Source: Anisus vortex
Taxonomy: Eukaryota > Mollusca > Gastropoda > Planorbidae
Direction: 5' to 3'
Length of the DNA stretch: 64,000 nucleotides
NCBI GenBank assembly: GCA_949126835.1
Contig: OX421506.1
Span: forward strand, 23,273,301 to 23,337,300
The translations under genes and the position numbers were made by a program. Position 1 is the stretch's first letter. Every line of letters starts with the position of its first letter. Below are positions 57,324 to 64,000 of the stretch, in pieces. The notes below the pieces were generated by a model. It did not search any database and was not told the DNA's origin. It saw only the letters and a program-made list of their open reading frames with translations.

Positions 57324-58687
57324 TGGGAAAGCGGTATTTCTGTCTGTCTGTCTGTCTCTCTGTCTCCTCACTATTTCTCTCTCTCTCTCTCTCTCACAAT
57401 TTTTCACCCACTCTCTTTTGATCTCTAACACTCTGACTGTCTTATAACTATTACTTATTTCTTCACACCTCTCTCTCTTACCCCCCCCCCCCCTTCCCTT
57501 TTCATCGCCCATCCCCCCTTTCCGTTCTCTCAATTTCTATATCATACAGTTTTCTTTTGATTACCCAACTACGTAAGCTAAACAAATACCATTCAATAAA
57601 AATTGCAACATAACTTCCCCCGCTCAAATGACAAGGCATTTTTCCCCTAGTCCAATATCTAGACTATTCTAGACTATTCTAGACTATTATGTGAAAAAAA
57701 CTTTCTAATATTAATTTCTCTTTTCTTTTTTGATTGTTAAAATTGTGTGTATTCTTTGAATGCCCTAAATAAAAATGAAAAAAGAATAACAAATAGTGAA
57801 TCGATATATGCGCGCCTAGTTACTATAGACACACATCAACAAACAGGCGTCTAAAAGGGTTGGATTTACATAATCTTGTTTGGGGGTTTCTCACCTAATC
57901 AGCCAGCGCTTCTTAACATTTTGAGTTGCCTACCCTTTTTTTACAAAAGAAATGGATTTTATGTATCGAGTATCGAAGCGGTGTAATGATTGCAAGATAT
58001 GATCTGATTGGTCAATTTGAGAAGCGTCTATAAGGAAGTGATCCAATGGTTATGGGTAAGGGGGGGGGGGTGGGCGGAATGTGCGCAGTAAGCGTGAGTT
58101 TGACACCTGCTGCGTTATATTTAGTAATGACACTATATGGTCTATATATTACGGCTGAGCGTACACATTCGTATTTCAGTTTATAATTTCGAAGCTCCGG
58201 AGACTTTCACTTGTAAGTTCCATATGTGAATATTAACTTACAATTAATTTATTATAATAAGTACATAGATAAATATGCGTACAAATAATAACTAACTATA
58301 AATTGTACTATAATATATTCAGATAATAAAATAAATCTAGTTAACTATATAAATATATTTTTTTTTAAATGCACGTTTTTATAGACGCTAAACTTGTACA
58401 AAACTAAATAAATTATTAAAAGATGGAACATTATTGAGTAATTTTTTTTCTTCTATTTTTAAAAACAAAATGATTTATTACATTGAATTTGATACAGATT
58501 TAAGTCGTATCTGTGTCATCGAAGCGATATTATAAAGAATCTTTATAATATTAAGACTTATATGTTGTATTAAGCACTCGTGTTAAATATATATAAATAG
58601 CATAGTCTAACTATTAATTACAAATGTTCTGTTTGAGTTGAAGCAACTACATTCTACCTCTCATTACATCTTGTTAAGTAGATATTG
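57324..58687. other. CT-rich tract then unassigned spacer
   Basis: 57340-57540 is (CT)n/(C)n rich; 57655-57690 has three copies of tctagactat. No gene seen. 58548-58606 is related to the 63-bp insert at 62023-62085. Confidence 0.5.
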
Positions 58688-58695
58688 GATTAGAT
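58688..58695. repeat. Left TSD of hAT MITE 58696
   Basis: gattagat, identical to 59043-59050. Confidence 0.9.
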
Positions 58696-59042
58696 CAGTG
58701 GTCGGGAACCCATGGCTTGCGAGCCAGATGTGGCTCTTTTGATGGCTGCATCTGGCTCGCAGACAAATGTTCGATTATTAAAAAAAGTTTTTTAAAGCCT
58801 TTTTGATCAACATAATAATTGCATATCAATATTTCATTCTACAAATGAGTTAAAGTCTACTGCAGCTCAACATCAGAAGAATTCAGAGACATAATTATTG
58901 TACTTTTAGTGTTAAAATTTGACAAAATGCACACATTTACTTGAATTTTTAGTTTTAAACATATTGTATGGCTCCCACGGAATTACTTTTCAAAACATGT
59001 GGTATCCAAGGCTCTCTAAGACAAAAAGGTTCCCTACCCCTG
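58696..59042. mobile_element. hAT MITE, 347 bp, same family as hAT-C
   Basis: Ends cagtggtcgggaaccc and ggttccctacccctg are inverted repeats; perfect 8-bp TSD. The body (gagccagatgtggctctttt, tgatggctgcatctggctcg) matches hAT-C at 1370-1729 in reverse complement. Confidence 0.92.
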
Positions 59043-59050
59043 GATTAGAT

Positions 59051-59543
59051 GATAGATTCGTGTGTGTACCTTTAATATAGAAGTCTGTTGTTGAGAAAGT
59101 AGAATATAAGACTATAATAAGATGGACATCTTGCTCTATCTTTAGAGCTTATATGTTCTTTTTTCCGTGCGCAACCAATAACGCTTAAATGACTCCTACG
59201 GCTGCTTAAATGTTTCCACTGTATACGACTTTCAATTTTAATTTTTCATTGAGAAAATAATAGCGATTAAATAAAACGGAAGTGTACAATGCAAAAGGGA
59301 ATCGGGAATTCCGAAAATAAAATTAGTCATTCGAATCATCCAATAGCAGAAATATTAAAGCAAGCGGCCCATCTTATGCTTTGGTAGACTATAACATTGA
59401 GTTGGCCTTCGACTGACAAATGGAAGCGATGCCTTGTTTTTAAGTAGGTCATGATATTGTATTCAACAACAGAATTATAGTCAGAGAATACGTACATTCC
59501 GTTTCTAACATATAGCCGTATAGCCTAATGTACTGTCGGAGAA

Positions 59544-59589
<46 letters not shown>

Positions 59590-60207
59590 GGGGAGTAAGA
59601 GAAAAGAATCCCACTCAAAGATTTTACGTCCCAAGAGTAAACGACGCAGAGTTTACCGGTGAGAGCGAGAGTGTGTAGCCAACACAATTAATTTTTCAGT
59701 CGCATTTGCAAGAGGTAGGCCTATCTCTCTCACACTCTCTCTCTCTCGTGGAAGCTGGATAGACTCAAAAACACCCCCCCCCCCAGACTACTAGAAAAAC
59801 TGGTGGTGGTTTTGCTTTGCATGGATCACGATACTTTTGTGAAAGAAAAGAACCCAATCGCCCCGGCACAGACTTAGCTCCTTTTGAGAGAAATAAAACA
59901 CCGAGTCAGCACCTCTGGTAGGTTTAATGAAAGCGTATAGTGGGTGGGAAATGGTAGGCTATTGGAATGCTCGGTCAATTGTATGTCATCAACATGTATT
60001 TATTATAACAACATTGTGTTTTTTTAGTCTTGCAGGACCAATGCGCCGGTTAATTACACATGCCCATTCACAATTGTGTCTTATTCATACACTTTTGTAA
60101 GTAAATAGGCGTAAACTATAATATATTCTTATAATGTCATTTTTCTTTTTGTTCTCTATGTTTAGGCTATAGATCTTTTTGAAGAAAATCTTCATACAAT
60201 TAAAACA
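59051..60207 (+). other. Upstream region of gene 3
   Basis: No ORF supported. (GA)n at 59547-59592 and (CT)n at 59723-59749 could be GAGA-type regulatory tracts or plain microsatellites. No clear TATA box at a suitable distance. Confidence 0.4.
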
Positions 60208-60232
60208 ATGGGTTGCGGTCATTCTTCAATGA
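60208..60232 (+). CDS. MGC-family gene 3, first exon encoding MGCGHSSM
   Basis: ATG GGT TGC GGT CAT TCT TCA ATG A then donor gtaagt at 60233. Context aaacaATGG is favourable. It ends in phase 1 and joins AA of 62979 to make Lys. MGCGHS fits the N-myristoylation pattern (Gly2, Ser6), with Cys3 as palmitoylation site. The intron is 2746 bp. Confidence 0.65.
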
Positions 60233-60376
60233 GTAAGTTTATATTATTGTTGTTTTGCGTCCTAGTGAGCTTAAATTGTGTTTGCATATCTGATCTATCT
60301 ATCTATCAACCTATCTATCAACCTATCTATCAACCTATCTATAAACCTTTCTTTCTGTCTATACCTGTGTCTGTAT

Positions 60377-61121
60377 GTCGATCTATCTATATATCCCTCC
60401 ATATATAGATTGATTTGTCACTCTATCTATATATCCCTCCATATATAGATTGATTTGTCACTCTATCTATCTATATATCCCTCCATATATAGATTGATTT
60501 GTCACTCTATCTATCTATATATCCCTCCATATATAGATTGATTTGTCACTCTATCTATCTATATATCCCTCCATATATAGATTGATTTGTCACTCTATCT
60601 ATCTATATATCCCTCCATATATAGATTGATTTGTCACTCTATCTATCTATATATCCCTCCATATATAGATTGATTTGTCACTCTATCTATCTATATATCC
60701 CTCCATATATAGATTGATTTGTCACTCTATCTATCTATATATCCCTCCATATATAGATTGATTTGTCACTCTATCTATCTATATATCCCTCCATATATAG
60801 ATTGATTTGTCACTCTATCTATCTATATATCCCTCCATATATAGATTGATTTGTCACTCTATCTATCTATATATCCCTCCATACATAGATTGATTTGTCA
60901 CTCTATCTATCTATATATCCCTCCATACATAGATTGATTTGTCACTCTATCTATAGATATATCCCTCCATATATAGATTGATTTGTCACTCTATCTATCT
61001 ATATATCCCTCCATACATAGATTGATTTGTCACTCTATCTATCTATATATCCCTCCATATATAGATTGATTTGTCACTCTATCTATCTATATACCCCTCC
61101 ATATATAGATTGATTTGTCAC
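60377..61121. repeat. 44-bp minisatellite, about 17 copies
   Basis: Unit ctctatctatctatatatcc followed by ctccatatatagattgattt and gtca; the first copies are 40 bp. Units are nearly identical. Within the intron of gene 3. Confidence 0.97.
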
Positions 61122-61265
61122 TCTATCTATCCATCTATCTATCTAACTATTTATCTATATAACTATCTTATATCTATCATCTATCTACCGATCTATCTAT
61201 ATACCTATCTTTCTATCTATAGACTACATGTGGCTGTATGTCGATATATCAATCTATCCATCCAT

Positions 61266-61454
61266 CAGTAGCGTAGCTAGGGGAGGGGGGCCGAATTCGA
61301 GCCCCCCCCCCCCCCCCCGGGCCCATACTTGAGGAGGGCCCCCAAAGGAGTGTCCGAATTGTTTTTTCTCATATCATAATGTCGAATGTCAAAATGCAGG
61401 GGCCCCTAAAGGGGCCAAGCCCCCCGGGCCCCAAAATCCTTTGCAATGGCACTG
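61266..61454. mobile_element. hAT MITE, 189 bp
   Basis: Starts cagtagcgtagctagg and ends gcaatggcactg. The 8-bp TSD ccatccat at 61258-61265 and 61455-61462 is perfect, though it lies in a repetitive tatcca context. The interior has C/G runs and aggggcccc palindromes. Confidence 0.72.
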
Positions 61455-61767
61455 CCATCCATTTGTTTGTCAAACTCTCTATCCATCTGTTTAACTATTT
61501 ATCTATGTAACTATCAATGCTACTATCTAAGTTACTGTGTATGTTACTATCTATCAAACTATCCATGTATCTATATATCAAACCATCTATCTATCTATCT
61601 ATCTATTTATATCTCTAACTGTCTATACATATGTTACACAAATATTTTTGTAAAACTTGCTAAGTCTTCATTGTGTAAATAAGATTGATAAAACAATATA
61701 TCACCAGACAATTAATAAATAAATGGGTTATACTTTGACCATCAGGGCGCCATCATTATACACTTTC

Positions 61768-61781
61768 ACTTACCTATAAAA
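61768..61781. repeat. 14-bp TSD of SINE (left)
   Basis: acttacctataaaa, identical to 62138-62151. Confidence 0.92.
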
Positions 61782-62137
61782 GGGGCACGGTAGCCGAGCG
61801 GCAGAGCGTTCGACTGGCGTTATGAAGGTCCTGGGTTCGAATCCTGGAGAGTCCTGGGATTTTTTCCCAGGTCCCTGAGTCTACCCAGCTCTGATGTCCC
61901 CGAGTCTACCCAGCTCTGATGGGTACCTGACATTAGTTGGGGTAAAGTAAACGCGGCTGGGCATTGTGCTGGCCACACGTCCCCTTGTATGCCGTGGCCA
62001 CAGAAACTGGTGAACGCTGCTTTTTAATATTAATACTTATATGTTGAATTAAACACTCGTGTTAAATATCTATAAACAACATAGTCGCTGCTTCACCAGC
62101 CCTATGATCAGTATGGTCCGAAGGGTACTTTACTTAT
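61782..62137 (+). mobile_element. tRNA-derived SINE, full length, with 14-bp TSD
   Basis: tRNA-like head: A box tagccgagcgg (61791-61801) and B box ggttcgaatcc (61834-61844), which would form an internal pol III promoter. The body has a duplicated ctgagtctacccagctctga-type block, and the tail ends gggtactttactta. A 63-bp insert (62023-62085) flanked by cgctgctt repeats interrupts it. Further copies at 24883-25085 and 47472-47735. Confidence 0.92.
62023..62085. other. 63-bp insert in the SINE with 8-bp direct repeats
   Basis: Flanked by cgctgctt at 62015-62022 and 62086-62093. Its sequence (acttatatgttgaattaaac, actcgtgttaaatatc) has a relative at 58548-58606. No clear inverted ends. Confidence 0.6.
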
Positions 62138-62151
62138 ACTTACCTATAAAA

Positions 62152-62458
62152 GCTAATAAATCTATAAGCTAGTTAAACCATAAAGTATTTTTTAATCGTT
62201 GTCTAAAAAAATATTTCTATAAATGAATACGTTTTATTTTATATTTTATGTGCATGCAATGTTGTTTTTGTTATCTTGTTTGCTCAGCATTTCGTAACAT
62301 GGAGTTTTTCTCTCTCGAATCAAGAAGACTCTTTTATCTTATACCGGTCTAGTAATAATAAGATTATTTATATAAACAAACGCAATGTAAGCTCAGAGCG
62401 CAGTTCAACCCAAGCAGCTAAAACAGAACTAATTTCATGCTAGAACGGAACTAACATA
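62152..62458. other. Intronic spacer of gene 3, nothing recognised
   Basis: AT-rich, no ORF or element end. Confidence 0.5.
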
Positions 62459-62466
62459 CTCTAGGC

Positions 62467-62734
62467 CAGGGGTTGGCAACCTTTGTATAATAGTGTGCCA
62501 AAGTGGGATTTCTAATTCATACAGCGTGCCGACATCCTAAAAGTCATTCTGCTTTAGCACTCAATTCCTTTTAGAAGAGACTTGAATAGCCTTATTTTTG
62601 GGGTCATCCGCTTGCCATGGAAAATCGCTCTGCGTGCCAGGTCTGGCACCAAAGAATAATAATATTGATTGCGAGTTAATTTTTACATGTAAAACAGTTA
62701 AACCAAAGTGTAATATAAATGTTGCCTACACCTG
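62467..62734. mobile_element. hAT MITE, 268 bp, related to hAT 45302
   Basis: Ends caggggttggcaacctt and atgttgcctacacctg. Flanks ctctaggc (62459-62466) and ctctaggt (62735-62742), 7/8. Interior gtgccaaagtgggatttcta and cgtgccaggtctggcac match the 45302-47404 ends, so it is probably a deletion derivative. Confidence 0.82.
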
Positions 62735-62742
62735 CTCTAGGT

Positions 62743-62978
62743 TACATACGTCTACAGTTGTACAGTTCGGGCTAAACATTTTCCTTCGACGGTCCACTTG
62801 GAATAGAACTGTGTGCCCATTACAACGCTAATTGGAGTCATTTAGCCTTTAGTTACACAAGAAAACTGGACACATTGCAATAATTTTAGCCTTATTGCCC
62901 TGGTCTTATCATTTTATATATTATTAATTATTGTATTGTTCTAAATGATTTTCTTTTCTCTCTTTGCATAATCATCAG
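62743..62978 (+). other. End of gene 3 intron
   Basis: Ends in the pyrimidine-rich tract ttttcttttctctctttgca and an ATCATCAG acceptor. Confidence 0.55.
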
Positions 62979-63145
62979 AAGATGGAAAAGAAGGAAAATG
63001 CCACAAAAAAGGAGAGGGCAAAGGTCATTGTGAAGGCAAGGACAAAGGCAAGGAGGGTCATAAAGAAGAAGGCCATGACAGACGCGGCTCAGACGCTTCC
63101 AAAGGAAGTCATGGCAAAGGTCATGATAAGAAAGGCAGCCATTAA
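62979..63145 (+). CDS. MGC-family gene 3, terminal exon (Lys/Gly/His/Glu-rich)
   Basis: After the acceptor at 62977-62978 the exon runs to TAA at 63143-63145. Together with 60208-60232 (25+167 = 192 nt) it encodes 63 aa: MGCGHSSM, then a tail made of Gly-Lys-His-Glu-Asp words (KDGKEGKCHKKGEGKGHCEG, later GHKEEGHDRRGSD and GSHGKGHDKKGSH). The tail is basic and His-rich with two more Cys, and is predicted disordered with no membrane span. The overall length nearly equals gene 1 (64 aa). A different frame in this exon opens from 62964 but has neither splice support nor the family pattern. The likely role is at the inner face of a membrane through the lipid anchor; substrate or partner unknown. 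Confidence 0.72.
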
Positions 63146-63311
63146 CGTTCAGCATCATTTTTTAGTACTGTTTTTTAAATTGGACATTTACTTTCACCCT
63201 GTAACGACAATGTTTCATTCAATTTAGACTAAACGGTGTTTTGTACAAAAGTATATAAAAGGGGTTGAATGCAAATGCAGTCGACATTCATTGTAAATGT
63301 ACTTATATGTG

Positions 63312-63317
63312 AATAAA
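63312..63317 (+). promoter_or_regulatory. Poly(A) signal of gene 3
   Basis: AATAAA, about 170 nt after the stop, followed by a T/G-rich stretch. It gives a short 3' UTR. Confidence 0.6.
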
Positions 63318-63339
63318 CAACTGTTGGACTCTACATATT

Positions 63340-64000
63340 GTCATATTTCTCTTGTCCAAACCGAAAGTTCAAAATAAAACACAAAAATTCAAAACTAATA
63401 ATCTGCAATAGGTGCGCCAGTATCATGCAGCATTGTTTTAAATTTCATCTGTGTTATATACAATTCAAATTAACTAATTGGTTTTTACTGTTTCGTAAAC
63501 GGCACATACATTTTACATTTGTTTTGTTTTCAAAATAATATATTATATTTTTTGAAACCTTATATTACTGCAAGTTTATCCTTGCGCTCTGTGGCTTCTT
63601 CTTCTTCGGTCAACATTTGACTTGTGACATTTAATATAGACTTAACCCCTGTCTTTCTGATGTAAGTGACCGTCTTCATAAAACGCCCCTGTGACAATTA
63701 GGAGAACAAGTGGATTCCAGCTTCCTCTGTCTATATATTTTGTTATAGTCAAACCATAAAGGTCTTTATAATCTTACTGTAAATTGTGCTGTCTCTTTTA
63801 TAAATCTATCTTTGTGTTATCTTAAAAACTTCACTCTGTAAACCAAAGAAGAAGACTATTATATGTAAAACAGTTAAACCAAAGTGTATTCTAAATATAA
63901 ATGTTGTGTTTGACACATTATGGAGTAAATGTACGTTCCTATGTGTGTGTGTGTGTTGATGTTTTCATCAATCATCATAAGTAGCAACAGTATGCAGTGA
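63340..64000. other. Downstream of gene 3, no gene seen
   Basis: 63861-63905 (gtaaaacagttaaaccaaag) repeats the inner right part of the MITE at 62467-62734. The rest is AT-rich. Confidence 0.5.

Noticed and set aside
54088..57447. 1119-aa and other long LSINLSIY/YQSIY open frames
   Set aside because: They are translations of tcta/tcaa tetramers with a 12-bp period; every plus frame is open, with no promoter, splice or codon signal.
61782..61860. Functional tRNA gene
   Set aside because: The A and B boxes are clear, but the sequence continues into a SINE body, is flanked by a 14-bp TSD, and has other copies.
63250..63260. TATA box (tatataaaagg)
   Set aside because: Lies in the 3' UTR of gene 3 just before its poly(A) signal, and no ORF follows.

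Overview
This is repeat-dense metazoan DNA, most likely from a mollusc such as a gastropod; that guess rests on the mobile-element repertoire and the spliced gene structure, and no host marker gene is present. Most of the window is mobile elements, simple repeats and degenerate spacer. There are no rRNA genes and no bacterial-style operons. tRNA-like sequence occurs only as SINE heads.

The most interesting host-like signal is a probable small gene family with three members. Gene 1 (minus: exon 1 22002-22016, exon 2 16330-16509), gene 2 (minus: exon 1 40503-40517, exon 2 28240-28893) and gene 3 (plus: exon 1 60208-60232, exon 2 62979-63145) each have a tiny first exon that starts MGC[G/S] and ends at a canonical GTAAGT donor. 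Each joins in frame to one terminal exon encoding a disordered low-complexity tail: Asp/Gly-rich, His/Gly/Asp/Tyr-rich and Lys/Gly/His/Glu-rich respectively. Gly2 followed by Cys3 predicts myristoylation plus palmitoylation, so these look like membrane-tethered disordered proteins whose lipid anchor sits on a microexon. Each intron also carries a different tandem repeat array.

Region 1-9.7 kb: an RTE-like LINE (minus strand) hosts a Russian-doll nest of hAT transposons, hAT-A (522-5960) containing hAT-B (801-5680), containing MITE C (1370-5276), containing hAT-D (1730-5263). hAT-D has perfect 8-bp target duplications and an uninterrupted 671-aa transposase in four exons. The same LINE also hosts hAT-E (7640-9199) with hAT-F (8002-8514) inside it, and a truncated second LINE.

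Region 9.7-15.2 kb: a 5'-truncated Ty3-type LTR element (minus) with the unusual order integrase then reverse transcriptase (Gmr1-like), followed by an RTE LINE tail. Region 15.2-28 kb: two THAP-half-domain DNA elements, gene 1, a 1.8-kb 26-bp satellite, a LINE, a hAT with transposase remnants and SINEs.

Region 28-45 kb: gene 2. Its 11.6-kb intron holds a complete Gmr1-like LTR retrotransposon (29195-37127; 1083-bp LTRs with no difference seen, TSD ctcaa, one 1448-aa Gag-PR-IN-RT-RH ORF), a degenerate hAT and a tetranucleotide array. Upstream lies a 34-bp minisatellite split by a LINE. Region 45-58 kb: a hAT, SINEs, a 5'-truncated RTE LINE with a 12-bp TSD, an unassigned GC-richer block and a 3.1-kb tetranucleotide/12-mer array with a 568-bp higher-order duplication. 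Region 58-64 kb: gene 3, with hAT MITEs, a SINE with a 14-bp TSD and a 44-bp minisatellite in its intron.
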